This document shows positions 27,213 to 36,757 of a stretch of DNA of 64,000 bases, piece after piece. The notes below the pieces were generated by a model that searched no databases, was not told the origin of the DNA, and saw only the letters and a program-made list of their open reading frames with translations. Where the stretch lies: the NCBI RefSeq assembly GCF_014645515.1, contig NZ_BMLW01000001.1:186001-250000 (forward strand), given 5' to 3'. The stretch is from Oceanobacillus neutriphilus (GTDB taxonomy: Bacteria > Bacillota > Bacilli > Bacillales > Amphibacillaceae). The translations under genes and the position numbers were made by a program. Position 1 is the stretch's first letter. Each line of letters begins with the position of its first letter.

Positions 27213-28085
27213 ATGCACATGGATCAAGCAAAACAATCTAATGTATTTAAAGAATATGCCTATATTATTATTGGAGCAACCATTGTCGGATTAGCATATA
27301 ATATCTTCTTCCTGCCGGCACGATTAGCTGCCGGCGGCCTATCAGGAATCAGTACCATTCTTTACGAGCTGTACGCCATTAATCCTGCGCTCAGTCAACT
27401 CGTGATTAATATCCCTGTTTTCATTATCGGATGGATTGCTTTAGGGAAAGATTTCAGTATCAAAACGCTGGTAGGAACCTTTTGGGTGCCGCTCGCTATC
27501 TTTTTGTCAGCTGATATTCCAATTACGGTTACCAATCCATTCTTAAGTGCCCTTTATGGCGGACTTATTCTGGGAGCCGGCCTGGGTATCGTCTACAAAG
27601 GAAACGGATCAACCGGCGGTACAGCAGCCATTGCTCAAATTGTGAAGAAATTCACTGGGATTTCCAGCGGTTATTCACAATTTATTGTAGATGGACTCGT
27701 TGTTATTACTTCCATTTTCGTTTTCAGCTTTGAGCTTACATTGTTTGCGTTAATGGCAATTTATATCAGCAGTAAAGCAATAGACATTGTCCAATTACGG
27801 ACCTCCGCAACAAAACTGGTGATGATTATTACAGATGAAGAAGAAAAGGTACAGCAGCTTATCCAGAACGGCATTGACCGGGGTCTCACAAAAATACGGT
27901 CTGTCGGCGGTTACACAAAGCTGGATAAAACGATGATCTTATGTGTGGCGGAACAAACGGAAGCAGTGAAGCTGAAAAAATTACTTCAGGAAGAAACTCC
28001 GGAAGCATTTACTATTTTTATCAGCGCCTCCGAAATTCTCGGGAGAGGCTTCTCACTTGATAAATATTATGGACAAAAGTTTTAA
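27213..28085 (+). CDS. YitT-family membrane protein (DUF161/DUF2179)
   Basis: A 290-residue integral membrane protein. The first 200 residues form about five or six hydrophobic segments with the family motifs AARLAAGGLSGISTILYE and YKGNGSTGGTAAIAQI. The last 80 residues form the soluble DUF2179 domain (VMIITDEEEKVQQLIQNGIDRGLTKIRSVGGYTKLDKTMILCVAEQTE). Bacillus genomes carry several paralogues (YitT, YpjC, YqfU, YvjA, YxkD) whose transport role is not established. The start has GGGAAAGGA before it; a second ATG two codons on is equally usable. It is a single gene ending at a bidirectional terminator. Confidence 0.85.
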   Translation: MHMDQAKQSNVFKEYAYIIIGATIVGLAYNIFFLPARLAAGGLSGISTILYELYAINPALSQLVINIPVFIIGWIALGKDFSIKTLVGTFWVPLAIFLSADIPITVTNPFLSALYGGLILGAGLGIVYKGNGSTGGTAAIAQIVKKFTGISSGYSQFIVDGLVVITSIFVFSFELTLFALMAIYISSKAIDIVQLRTSATKLVMIITDEEEKVQQLIQNGIDRGLTKIRSVGGYTKLDKTMILCVAEQTEAVKLKKLLQEETPEAFTIFISASEILGRGFSLDKYYGQKF

Positions 28086-28096
28086 CCTACAAATAT

Positions 28097-28145
28097 AAAA
28101 AAACTGGAATATCGGGACTCCCCTGAAATTCCAGCTTTTTTCGTT
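28097..28145. terminator. Bidirectional terminator (yitT-like / dipeptidase)
   Basis: Stem core CTGGAAT (28104-28110) and ATTCCAG (28128-28134) with further pairing inside, flanked by AAAAAAA and TTTTTT. It serves two convergent genes. Confidence 0.75.
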
Positions 28146-28157
28146 TACATACAGAGG

Positions 28158-29096
28158 CTAAGAAAGCTTATTCATAAAGTTTTGATAAGCAAATCCTCTA
28201 ACCTGCTCCTCTGAATAATGTTTTTGTAATTCATTCAGCAAATAACTGTAGCCGGATGAATTGGTAATATTATCAATATAACAGCTTATCCCGTCAAAAT
28301 CAGAGCCGAAGCCGATATTTTTTTCTCCGCCAAGAGCACAAACGTGGTCAATATGCTCACAAAGATCAGCTACTGTTGCCGTTCTTGCATCTTTTTTCAG
28401 AAAAACAGGATAGAGCGCAAAATGTATCGGTGCATTTTTGGCAATCAATGCTTTTAACTGATCATCATATAAGTTTCTTGGGTGGTCACAAATGGCCCGG
28501 ACATTGGAATGCGATGCAATTGGATAATCAGCAAGCTCCATTACATCCCAAAATGCTTTAACGGAAAGATGAGATACATCTGTTAAAACCTTATTTTCAT
28601 TATTTAACTGAACAACTTCTTTTCCCAGTGTTGTAAGTCCTGCCCCTCTTGGCTCCCCTGCTCCATCTGCACATAGATTTGCAGGATTCCATGTCAGACC
28701 AAAGGATTTTACGCCCATTTGATAAAGCTTTTGGAGCTTTTCGATATCATTGCCGATGGCTTCTGCTCCTTCTAAGGTTAATACAGCACCAATTTCACCT
28801 GGAGCAAGTGTGCGAATATCCTCCCAGTCACGAATAAACTTTACATTCTCGTTCTTTTCAACAATTTCTTCATGAAAAAGGGTTGCTTGTTCTTCTGCAT
28901 GCTTCCATTGATCTGTTGTAGTAACTGTTTCCGGATTCACAAAAATCGCAAAAAACTGGATACTGACATTACCTTCTTCCAGCCGTTTCAGGTTTGTTTC
29001 TATCTCCGGTGCATTCTTAAAATCCAGCTTTCTTTGCTCCAGACGTGCTGTCTGAAGCTTTAATAGTGCATCACAATGTGTATCAATTACCTTCAT
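28158..29096 (-). CDS. Membrane-dipeptidase-type peptidase (family M19)
   Basis: A 312-residue zinc dipeptidase of the renal dipeptidase/PepV-unrelated M19 family, which hydrolyses dipeptides including ones with a C-terminal D-residue. Metal ligands can be seen: HxD in DTHCDALLKL at the N-terminus, Glu in VLTLEGAEAIG, His in LTDVSHLSV and SHSNVRAICDHPRN, and Asp in GFGSDFDGI. There is no signal peptide, so it is cytoplasmic. It starts 25 bp after the acyl-CoA synthetase gene upstream and is probably co-transcribed with it. A functional link between the two is not obvious. Confidence 0.88.
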   Translation of the reverse strand: MKVIDTHCDALLKLQTARLEQRKLDFKNAPEIETNLKRLEEGNVSIQFFAIFVNPETVTTTDQWKHAEEQATLFHEEIVEKNENVKFIRDWEDIRTLAPGEIGAVLTLEGAEAIGNDIEKLQKLYQMGVKSFGLTWNPANLCADGAGEPRGAGLTTLGKEVVQLNNENKVLTDVSHLSVKAFWDVMELADYPIASHSNVRAICDHPRNLYDDQLKALIAKNAPIHFALYPVFLKKDARTATVADLCEHIDHVCALGGEKNIGFGSDFDGISCYIDNITNSSGYSYLLNELQKHYSEEQVRGFAYQNFMNKLS

Positions 29097-29121
29097 TTCC
29101 TATTACCCCGTTTCCGATGAA

Positions 29122-30693
29122 TTAATTACTGTACTCTTGCTGTCTAAGCTCTATACGGCGAATTTTACCTGATGTTGTTTTTGGCAATTCAGAAACAAAC
29201 TCGATTTTCCGCGGATATTTATAAGGCGCGATCTCGTGTTTTACATAACTTTGCAGTGTTTCAACCACTTCATCGTTCCCGATAATATTGTCCTGTAAAA
29301 TAACAAATGCCTTAACTACATTTCCTCTTATCGGGTCCGGACTGGCAACGACAGCACATTCTTTTACATCAGGATGCTTTACCAGAGTGTCCTCTACTTC
29401 AAATGGTCCGATTGTATAGCCGGAGCTGATAATAATATCGTCACTTCTGCCTTCAAACCAGAAATAGCCGTCTTCATCCATGCTGGCCTGGTCTCCGGTC
29501 ACATAATAATTCCCGCGATGTGATCTTTCTGTTCTTTCTTCGTCTTTATAATAGCCTTTAAACAAGGAAGGCGTATCAAGTGGAATAGCAATATCACCTA
29601 CCACCCCAGGCTCTGTCAACTGGCCATCTTCGTCAATAACAACCACATCATGCCCCGGAGTCGGTTTCCCCATTGCTCCCGGTCGTACTTCCGTTCCTTT
29701 TAAAAATCCTAATAGTAATGTATTTTCTGTCTGACCGTATCCATCTCTGACTGTCACGTCAAAATGCTGTCTGAATTTATCGATGACTTCACGATTTAAG
29801 GGCTCACCGGCAGAAACAGCACTATGCAATGCATCTAATTTGTAATCATCCAGGTTGGAAAGCTTAGCCATTAAACGATACTCCGTCGGTGTACAGCACA
29901 GCACATTAATCTGATACTTTTCCAAAAGCTCTAAATATTTAGCCGCATCAAATCTGCCATCATAAACAAATGCAGTTGCTCCGGTTCCCATAATGGATAA
30001 AAACGGACTCCATACCCATTTCTGCCATCCTGGTGCAGCAGTTGCCCACACTGTATCTCCATCCTGAATACTGAGCCAGTTGCGCGGTGCACTGGACATA
30101 TGCGCAAATCCCCAGCCATGAGAATGAATAACAGCCTTAGGGTTGCCTGTCGTTCCAGATGTATAAGATAAAAACGCAACATCATCTCTGGTGGTTTCTA
30201 CCGTTTCCAGCTGATCAGATACCTGGTTCTTTTCCTTGTCAATGGATATCCAGCCTTCTATCTCTTCGCCAATGCTGAATTTAATTAACTGTTCATATTC
30301 AGTAACTCTCTCAAACTCCTCTACACAAGCTTTTGTTGCAACAACAGCATTGATTTCTCCATGTGAAATACGGAATTGCAAATCCTTTGTCCGCAGCATT
30401 TCTGAGCTTGGAATAATAATAATTCCTGATTTTAAAGCTGCAATATATAATTCATAAGCTTCGATACAGCGCGGCAGCATAATCATTATTTTATCCCCGC
30501 GTTTTAATCCATGTTTTAACAGAATATTTCCTGCCTTATTTGCATTCTTGATTAAATTCGTATAGGTAATTTCTTTCGTGTCCCCGTTTTGCTCTTCTAG
30601 AATTATCGCTTTTCTTCCTTCATCTGCTGCATATTTTTCAAACTCGGAAGTAATGTTATACCATTCTGGTGCAATTAGATCTGATTTCTTCAT
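29122..30693 (-). CDS. AMP-forming acyl-CoA synthetase (MbcS/YtcI-like)
   Basis: Activates a short- or medium-chain carboxylic acid to its CoA thioester. The 523-residue ANL enzyme shows the P-loop-like A3 motif SYTSGTTGNPKAVIHSHG, A5 GYGQTENTLLLGF, A8 VTGDQASMDEDGYFWFEGRSDD and the adenylation lysine in LPKTTSGKIRR. The N-terminus (LIAPEWYNITSEFEKYA) resembles Bacillus YtcI/MbcS, which activates branched short-chain acids for membrane lipid synthesis; acetate or propionate are alternatives. A partial CodY-like match (11/15) lies upstream at 30774-30788. The dipeptidase gene follows 25 bp later. Confidence 0.82.
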   Translation of the reverse strand: MKKSDLIAPEWYNITSEFEKYAADEGRKAIILEEQNGDTKEITYTNLIKNANKAGNILLKHGLKRGDKIMIMLPRCIEAYELYIAALKSGIIIIPSSEMLRTKDLQFRISHGEINAVVATKACVEEFERVTEYEQLIKFSIGEEIEGWISIDKEKNQVSDQLETVETTRDDVAFLSYTSGTTGNPKAVIHSHGWGFAHMSSAPRNWLSIQDGDTVWATAAPGWQKWVWSPFLSIMGTGATAFVYDGRFDAAKYLELLEKYQINVLCCTPTEYRLMAKLSNLDDYKLDALHSAVSAGEPLNREVIDKFRQHFDVTVRDGYGQTENTLLLGFLKGTEVRPGAMGKPTPGHDVVVIDEDGQLTEPGVVGDIAIPLDTPSLFKGYYKDEERTERSHRGNYYVTGDQASMDEDGYFWFEGRSDDIIISSGYTIGPFEVEDTLVKHPDVKECAVVASPDPIRGNVVKAFVILQDNIIGNDEVVETLQSYVKHEIAPYKYPRKIEFVSELPKTTSGKIRRIELRQQEYSN

Positions 30694-30904
30694 CGTATTC
30701 CTCCTCAGATTAGTACCTCATACTATATTCTAGTAATTATATCAATAAATTAGAATAGTTTCAAAAGGATTAAAATTTTCTGATAGGAAAAATTATCCTG
30801 CCTCTGTTCCCCTGCCTTTAAATAGCTAAAATTTTATGTTCACTTAAATAATGGTGTATGATTATATTCAAAGGGGAATAGTAACACATGAAGGAGTGTT
30901 GATA

Positions 30905-31915
30905 ATGTCAGCATTTAATGAGAAAGATTTTGACAAAGCTTATGATAAAGAAACAAAAAAAATTAATAAACAATTAGATAAAGACATTATTTTTGCAATG
31001 ATCGGTGATATCAACACTGGAAAATCCTCAACGATTAATCAGCTTATTGGTGACGATGTTGCTAAAGTCGGCGCACGTCCCGGGGAAACGATGGGTATTG
31101 ATAAATATGTATACCGCGACAAGATTATTTTTGCGGACACGCCCGGACTTGATGATATTAATCAAGCAAATTCTGAGGAAACATTCCGGTTTTACCGCAG
31201 GGCGGATGTTATTTTATTTTTCTTGAATGCCGCTGGAACTGTCTTTTCAGAAGGGGAAAGAAAATCATTTGAAACAATCAAAAAAGAAAATAAACATATC
31301 ATTTTTGTTTTAAATAAAATTGATGCAGCTGATGATATTCCGGCGCTTGTCCAATATGTGAAGCAGCATACATCGAATCGTTATCCGGTTATCCCGATTT
31401 CTTCCCGGACGGGAGAAAATATTGATAAATTACGAAATGAGATTTTAGAAATTCTTAAAAAAAAAGAAAAGGAAATTCAATTCGCCCGGCTTATTAAGGA
31501 AAAATCATCCACGGCGAACAAATGGATTTTAGCAGCCTCCGGATCAGCGACAGCCGTCGGGGCGGCTCCTCTTCCCGGATCTGATTTTATTCCATTAACA
31601 GGTATTCAGGTCGGATTAATGATTAAACTGGCAACCTTATATGAAAAACCTCTATCTAAAAAGAAAGCAAAGGAATTAACGATTGCAACAATTACCGGAA
31701 ATATTGGCAAAACTATCTTTCGCCAAGTGTCTAAATTTGTACCGGGTGCAGGCTCCGTTATCGGCGGCAGTGTTGCGGGCGGTATGACACTTGCGATGGG
31801 GTATGCTGTAAAATATGCTTATGAAAATAATATTGACTTGAATGCAGAAACATTGAAGTCCCTGTACAGCTATTTTTATAAAAGAGGGAAAGAAGAACAG
31901 AAGGAAGATAAGTAA
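30905..31915 (+). CDS. GTPase with C-terminal DUF697 membrane-associated domain
   Basis: A 336-residue protein. The N-terminal half is an Era/TrmE-like GTPase domain: G1 GDINTGKSST (about residues 34-43), G3 DTPGLDD, G4 NKIDAAD and a G5-like SSRTGEN. The C-terminal half is DUF697 (GSATAVGAAPLPGSDFIPLTGIQVGLMIKLATLY and a glycine-rich GAGSVIGGSVAGGMTLAMGYA), predicted to form membrane-associated hairpins. The ATG giving MSAFNEKDF has AAGGAGTG 5-6 nt upstream; an 18-codon longer frame is rejected. Relatives are mostly uncharacterised and linked to membrane or stress functions. It is a single gene with a clear terminator. Confidence 0.8.
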   Translation: MSAFNEKDFDKAYDKETKKINKQLDKDIIFAMIGDINTGKSSTINQLIGDDVAKVGARPGETMGIDKYVYRDKIIFADTPGLDDINQANSEETFRFYRRADVILFFLNAAGTVFSEGERKSFETIKKENKHIIFVLNKIDAADDIPALVQYVKQHTSNRYPVIPISSRTGENIDKLRNEILEILKKKEKEIQFARLIKEKSSTANKWILAASGSATAVGAAPLPGSDFIPLTGIQVGLMIKLATLYEKPLSKKKAKELTIATITGNIGKTIFRQVSKFVPGAGSVIGGSVAGGMTLAMGYAVKYAYENNIDLNAETLKSLYSYFYKRGKEEQKEDK

Positions 31916-31919
31916 TATT

Positions 31920-31959
31920 GAAAAAGTACATGCGATTTAAAACTGCATGTACTTTTTCA
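31920..31959. terminator. Bidirectional terminator (GTPase / GNAT)
   Basis: AAAAAGTACATGC and GCATGTACTTTTT form a 13-bp stem between convergent genes. Confidence 0.85.
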
Positions 31960-32517
31960 TTAACTATTAAATTCTTCTTTTAAGATGGAATACACTTTTA
32001 AGTCCTCTTGTTTCCCTTTTCTTTGCATTGATTTTCTTAAAGTTCCTTCATAGGTCATACCGGATTTCTCCATTAATTTATAGGAAGCTATATTATCTGG
32101 ATGACATCTTGCATAGATTCGTTCGAGCTTTAATTCTTCAAATCCAAAACGAAGAACAGCTTTTGCCGCTTCTGTTCCGATGCCCTTCCTCCAGCATTCT
32201 CTGGAAAGAACATATGCAAGCTCTGCAGAATAATGTTTTGGGTTCCAAGCCAAATCTATAGTGCCTATTACACGATCTTCCTCCTTCCAGACGATTGCCC
32301 ACGCTCCCCTTACCCCTTTTTCATATTGAGCGAATAAAAACTCCATAAACGCTTCTGAATCCGCCAGTGTTTCATGTGATTCCCAAGTTAAAAAAGGTGT
32401 CAGCTCCGGATCGGAAGCATAGTCATATACATCCTGCAGATCTTCTTTCTTCATCTCTCTTAAAAGCAGTCTTTCGGTTTCCAGTACAGGAAACGGAATA
32501 AATGGACTCTCCTGCAT
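31960..32517 (-). CDS. GNAT acetyltransferase, RimJ/RimL type
   Basis: A 185-residue acetyl-CoA-dependent N-acetyltransferase. The N-terminus PVLETERLLLREMKKEDLQDVYDY is the usual Acetyltransf_3 opening. Motif A, which binds acetyl-CoA, is YVLSRECWRKGIGTEAAKAVL, and the RimJ-like end RIYARCHPDNIASYKLMEKSGMTYEG is complete. Relatives acetylate ribosomal-protein N-termini, antibiotics or small amines, and the substrate here is unknown. It is a single gene with AAGGAGGAG upstream of the ATG. Confidence 0.85.
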   Translation of the reverse strand: MQESPFIPFPVLETERLLLREMKKEDLQDVYDYASDPELTPFLTWESHETLADSEAFMEFLFAQYEKGVRGAWAIVWKEEDRVIGTIDLAWNPKHYSAELAYVLSRECWRKGIGTEAAKAVLRFGFEELKLERIYARCHPDNIASYKLMEKSGMTYEGTLRKSMQRKGKQEDLKVYSILKEEFNS

Positions 32518-32631
32518 TGCTTCTCCTCCTTTTTTATGTAAAAATTAAGATAATTATACACAAAAACATCAATTTTTCCAAGTACTATCCATTTTTAAGT
32601 TAAAAATACTATTACGAAAGAGGTCTATCTT

Positions 32632-33402
32632 ATGTCCTATACAAAAATCAATGAAGCAATTTGGAATAAATGGAGTAGAGAAGGCTATCGCTGGACCCAG
32701 CCGATTTCCACAGAAGTATTTCAAAAAGCCAAAGAAGGTATTTGGGAGGTATTATTAACTCCCAGTATTCCTGTTCCCAAAACATGGTTCGGTAATTTAA
32801 AAGGCAGGAAGGTGCTCGGTTTAGCCTCAGGCGGAGGGCAGCAAGGTCCAATTTTTGCTGCCTTAGGGGCGGAGGTTACGATTATGGATTTATCTAATGC
32901 GCAATTAGAATCAGAACGTATGGTTTCTGAGCGTGAAGGATACGATATGAAAGTTGTTAAAGCGGATATGATAGAGCGCTTTCCTTTTCCAGATGAAGCT
33001 TTTGACCTTATCTTTCATCCAGTTTCCAACACGTATGTAGAAGATATTGCACCAGTTTGGCAGGAATGCTATCGCGTATTGAAGAAAGGCGGCAGCTTGT
33101 TATCAGGCTTTACCAATCCAGAAATTTATTTATTTAATGATGCGGAAAAACTGGAGGATATTCGGATTGTTCATCCGCTCCCCTATAATCCGTTAAAAGA
33201 TTTTACAGAGAATGAACGGTCAGAATTAATCAAAAATGACGGAGTGCAGTTCAGCCATACAATGGAAAGCCAAATACGCGGTCAATTAAATGCCGGCTTT
33301 TTGCTGAAGGATTTTTATGAAGATTTTGCAGTGACAGAAGACAATTATATTCTATCTAAATACTTCCCGCAATTTTATGCGAGCCTGGCAGTCAAATTAT
33401 AA
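32632..33402 (+). CDS. Class I SAM-dependent methyltransferase
   Basis: A 256-residue cytoplasmic methyltransferase of the Methyltransf_11 type. SAM-binding motif I is VLGLASGGGQQGPIFAALG (about residues 61-79), the acidic residue of motif II follows in VTIMDLSNAQL, and motif III is in EAFDLIFHPVSNTYVED. The N-terminal region with conserved Trp residues (AIWNKWSREGYRWTQPIS) is typical of a Bacillaceae group of unknown substrate. GAAAGAGG precedes the ATG. It is a single gene. Confidence 0.8.
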   Translation: MSYTKINEAIWNKWSREGYRWTQPISTEVFQKAKEGIWEVLLTPSIPVPKTWFGNLKGRKVLGLASGGGQQGPIFAALGAEVTIMDLSNAQLESERMVSEREGYDMKVVKADMIERFPFPDEAFDLIFHPVSNTYVEDIAPVWQECYRVLKKGGSLLSGFTNPEIYLFNDAEKLEDIRIVHPLPYNPLKDFTENERSELIKNDGVQFSHTMESQIRGQLNAGFLLKDFYEDFAVTEDNYILSKYFPQFYASLAVKL

Positions 33403-33403
33403 G

Positions 33404-33438
33404 CAATCAGCTGACCATGCTTATGGTCAGCTGATTAA
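33404..33438. terminator. Hairpin between methyltransferase and spoVR genes
   Basis: AATCAGCTGACCAT / ATGGTCAGCTGATT makes a 14-bp perfect stem with a 7-nt or shorter loop between two convergent genes. T-runs are short, so termination strength is uncertain. Confidence 0.65.
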
Positions 33439-33446
33439 GTAATTAT

Positions 33447-34859
33447 TCAAATTCGCTGCTTATACATTTCTTTTCCATCATAAGTGTACAGTGTCTCTTT
33501 TCCTTCAACAACTGTTTCTAAATGGACAGACCTTCCCCATAACTGATGAATATACGGTAAAACATGCTCCAAATATTTAATATCCAGTTCAATATCCTCA
33601 AATCCGTGGCGTAAATAAAGTTCTCCATTCCGGAGATAGTCGCCATTTTCTACTGTGATGTATGGAAAGCCTCCATTTACCCGCTGGGAGACAAGCTGAT
33701 CGCGAATTTGCATATAATCCTTTTCTGTAATCCGATAATCTCTTCCTTTCTTCTCAAAAAGGTACATATCCTCTTTAGCAACTAATTCCTTCGTCAAATA
33801 GTTACGGATAAAAGAAATATCTGATTCCATTTCCCTTACTTCAAAGATTTTATCTCTTCCTTTATTTGGTTCACAGCCGTTTCTTATCATTTCTTCCGTT
33901 GGATTGTTATAGCGTTCTTCAATATCTTCAAAGATTTTTATCCCTAAGTAATAAGGATTGATCGATGTCCGGGACGGCTGGACCACACCAGCATTCAATT
34001 TAGCATATTCAAGCGTCTCTGCAGTTGTTAAATCTAATTCGCGCATAATCCGCTGATGCCAATAGGAGGCCCAGCCCTCATTCATTACTTTCGTTTCCAG
34101 TTGCGGCCAAAAGTAAAGCATCTCCTCACGCATCATTGTTAATACATCACGCTGCCAATCCTCCAGCTCTCTGCTGTATTCTTCGATAAATAATAATAAA
34201 TCCTTTTCAGGAGAGGGAGGAATTTTCTTTTGTTTTTTTATTTTTCTCTTCTGTGACTGTTTCTCGCTTGAGTCTAAGCTCCACAGATCATCGTACTCTC
34301 CTCTTTTTTTATAGCTATCATCATCTGCAATGTCGTCTTCTGTTTTGGGCGGCAGTTTAAATCGGACAATCGATGGATCAATATGCTCCTGAATCGATAA
34401 AATGGCATCCAAAAAGCTCTCTACCTCTTCCTTCCCATGCACCATTTCATAATGAGCAATGCGCTCAGCTGTTGCAGTCATACTTTCCACCATATCTTTG
34501 CGGGTATTGGAGAAGCGGATATTATTTTTAAAGAAATCACAATGAGCCAGTACATGGGCTATAATCAATTTATTTTGAATCAGACTATTTGTATTTAATA
34601 AAAAGGCATAACAAGGATCGGAATTAATCACCAGCTCATAAATTTGACTTAAACCTAAATCATATTGCAGCTTCATCTTATGAAATTGCTTTCCGAAGCT
34701 CCAATGAGTAAAACGCGTCGGCATGCCATAAGCTCCAAATGTATAAATAATATCTGCTGGACAAATCTCATAGCGCATCGGATAAAAATCCAGCCCAAAC
34801 CCTTTGGCTACCTCGGTAATCTCTTCAATAGCTTTCGTTAACTCCTTTGTTTCGCTCAA
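33447..34859 (-). CDS. spoVR: SpoVR family protein (stage V sporulation, cortex)
   Basis: A 470-residue cytoplasmic protein of the SpoVR/YcgB family, needed for normal spore cortex in B. subtilis; the molecular activity is unknown. Family features include [35 protein letters not shown] near the N-terminus, [13 protein letters not shown] in the middle, and [13 protein letters not shown] Lys-rich segment with [13 protein letters not shown] lies at about residue 205. The start is TTG with AGGGGGA 6 nt upstream. It is the last gene of the prkA-yhbH-spoVR cluster, but a 489-bp gap with a repeat element and a terminator separate it from yhbH, so it may have its own promoter. Confidence 0.92.
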   Translation of the reverse strand: MSETKELTKAIEEITEVAKGFGLDFYPMRYEICPADIIYTFGAYGMPTRFTHWSFGKQFHKMKLQYDLGLSQIYELVINSDPCYAFLLNTNSLIQNKLIIAHVLAHCDFFKNNIRFSNTRKDMVESMTATAERIAHYEMVHGKEEVESFLDAILSIQEHIDPSIVRFKLPPKTEDDIADDDSYKKRGEYDDLWSLDSSEKQSQKRKIKKQKKIPPSPEKDLLLFIEEYSRELEDWQRDVLTMMREEMLYFWPQLETKVMNEGWASYWHQRIMRELDLTTAETLEYAKLNAGVVQPSRTSINPYYLGIKIFEDIEERYNNPTEEMIRNGCEPNKGRDKIFEVREMESDISFIRNYLTKELVAKEDMYLFEKKGRDYRITEKDYMQIRDQLVSQRVNGGFPYITVENGDYLRNGELYLRHGFEDIELDIKYLEHVLPYIHQLWGRSVHLETVVEGKETLYTYDGKEMYKQRI

Positions 34860-35006
34860 GTAAATTCCCCCTTCAATCAGCTACTACTAGTCTATGTTAT
34901 GGGAAAGAAATCTTGCCCTTCCTATATTTCTTTCATATTAGAAAACTTGGTTGTCACCAAGATTTTAGGTAACAGCCTTAGTTACACTTATGCAGTAAGA
35001 AAGTTT

Positions 35007-35271
35007 ATGCTTTCTTTTAGTTAACTCATCTATTTATTTTTTGAACAGGGTATTGTGTATAGCTTCCGCTCCGGCCAACCACTCCGCTTTCCAACGTCCT
35101 GGGACTGCGATTACTCGCCCCATCGAAAAGAGTTGTACGTCGAAAGCAAAACGGTCCGTCGCAGCGGTAGCCTTACATCTTACCTTCTTTCTCGATAGAG
35201 TTTATGCTTTGTCAAGAGTTAGATGGAAGAAATGATCAACCCCTATTCCTGTAGATAGAAATTCTTTTTAA
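35007..35271. repeat. ACTCAAC-type repeat, degenerate copy E between yhbH and spoVR
   Basis: Internal modules are conserved (TTTTAGTTAACTCATC, TTGTGTATAGCTTCCGCTCC, CCAACCACTCCGCTTTCC, GGGACTGCGATTACTCGCCC, GAAAGCAAAACGGTCC, TTTATGCTTTGTCAAGAG), but neither terminal inverted repeat is present. It is a decayed or internally deleted copy. No coding frame is supported. The rest of the gap (34860-35006) holds no gene. Confidence 0.7.
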
Positions 35272-35306
35272 CCAGGCTCCTCCAATACGATCCAGCTGCA
35301 ATAAAA

Positions 35307-35342
35307 CAGCTCAAAGAAATAACAGTGCTAATCTTTGAGCTG
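35307..35342 (-). terminator. Terminator after yhbH
   Basis: 11-bp stem CAGCTCAAAGA (35307-35317) / TCTTTGAGCTG (35332-35342), followed on the minus strand by TTTTATT. It separates yhbH from spoVR transcription. Confidence 0.75.
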
Positions 35343-35348
35343 AATTTT

Positions 35349-36521
35349 TTATACATGCTCTGCGGTCTTTTTAAAAAAGCTCTTCATGGCATGATATACA
35401 TCTGCCTTTTCTTTTAATACATAATGCTTAAATTTAGGGTCTTCGATAGTTTTATAGGCATTCATTAAAGTTGAATAACGATTATAGCCGTTTACTTCTC
35501 CATAACCAAACATATTTGATTTCTCCATCAGCTGATGGACTAATTCAATGCATGTCTTGTTATCTGAGCTGATATTCTCTCCGTCTGAAAAATGAAATGG
35601 ATAAATATTATAGCGGGACGGGTTATATTTTTCCTCAATTACTTCCAAAGCTTTATAGTAAGCAGATGAACAAATAGTTCCCCCGCTTTCCCCTTTTGAA
35701 AAAAACGCTTCTTCCGTAACTACTTTAGCCTCGGTATGATGGGCAATAAATTCAAATTCCACACTTTCATATTTGGTTTTTAAAAACCGGTTCATCCAAA
35801 AGAAGAAACTGCGGGCAATATACTTTTCAAAAGCTCCCATTGAAGCACTCGTATCCATCATTGCCAGGACAACAGCTTTAGAATCGTGACGGATAACTTC
35901 ATTCCAGGTTTTAAAGCGCAGATCATCATTATAAATCGGTGTAATTTGTGCTTTTCCATCCCGGGCATTCCGTTTTAATGCTGTCAGTATCGTCCGTTTC
36001 TTATCGACATTTCCCATTAATCCTTTTTTTCGAACATCATTAAATTCGACCTTTTCCGTAATAATCTCTGATTTTTCTTTTTCCTGCAGATTAGGAAGCT
36101 CTAACTCTTGGAATAATGCTTCTTCTATCTCCGCAATCGATACTTCTGATTCATAATAATCCTGACCCGGCTTATCTCCAGCCTTCTTTCCATTTCCAGC
36201 TCCGGCCTGCTGACCATCACCGTTGCCTGGTGCACGGGCAACAACATCTCCAACTTCTGAATCTCCGTTTCCCTGACCGACATGCTTTGATTTTTCATAG
36301 TTATACCGGATTTTATATTCATCAAGTGAACGAATCGGTATTTTCACCATGTCCTTTCCATTGGACATAATGATATTTTCTTCACTGACCAGGTCAGGCA
36401 GGTTCTTCTTAATTGCATCTTTAATTTTCTCGTTATGGCGCTGTTGATCCTGATAGCCTTTTCGGTGGAGAGACCAGTTTTCTTGGGAGACGACGAAATT
36501 ATGCTCTTGCTCATTGGACAC
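35349..36521 (-). CDS. yhbH: YhbH, DUF444 protein with VWA-like domain
   Basis: A 390-residue protein of the YhbH/YeaH family, needed for efficient sporulation in Bacillus and linked to the PrkA kinase. The N-terminal third is charged, with a Gly/Asp-rich linker (about residues 85-125, [23 protein letters not shown]). The C-terminal half is a VWA-like domain with the MIDAS start [15 protein letters not shown]. Upstream is prkA (gap 236 bp). A GAGAGGATTC-type ribosome binding site precedes the ATG. A GCATGTT-like -35 also lies upstream, but with a poor -10 spacing. Its biochemical role is not established. Confidence 0.92.
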   Translation of the reverse strand: MSNEQEHNFVVSQENWSLHRKGYQDQQRHNEKIKDAIKKNLPDLVSEENIIMSNGKDMVKIPIRSLDEYKIRYNYEKSKHVGQGNGDSEVGDVVARAPGNGDGQQAGAGNGKKAGDKPGQDYYESEVSIAEIEEALFQELELPNLQEKEKSEIITEKVEFNDVRKKGLMGNVDKKRTILTALKRNARDGKAQITPIYNDDLRFKTWNEVIRHDSKAVVLAMMDTSASMGAFEKYIARSFFFWMNRFLKTKYESVEFEFIAHHTEAKVVTEEAFFSKGESGGTICSSAYYKALEVIEEKYNPSRYNIYPFHFSDGENISSDNKTCIELVHQLMEKSNMFGYGEVNGYNRYSTLMNAYKTIEDPKFKHYVLKEKADVYHAMKSFFKKTAEHV

Positions 36522-36686
36522 TTGAATCCTCTCCTTATATTTTAATTGTTTCCAATCATCAGTTTATGGTACAAACAGTTTTAGAAACATGCTTTATCTA
36601 TTGTATGCAAGAGAGGATAAGTTATTGCAGACGGATTAAAAGAATTTGAGGTTTTTAGAGAACCTATTTTCTTAGTCTGATAAGTT

Positions 36687-36724
36687 AAAAAGTGGCATCC
36701 ATCTTCATCTGGATACCACTTTTT
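36687..36724 (-). terminator. Terminator after prkA
   Basis: Stem AAAAGTGGCATCC / GGATACCACTTTT with one mismatch, followed by an A/T-rich run on both sides, 34 bp past the prkA stop. It suggests that yhbH is not solely a read-through product of prkA. Confidence 0.75.
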
Positions 36725-36757
36725 ATTTTTTCTAGAGTACAGAACACAGTTGCTGCT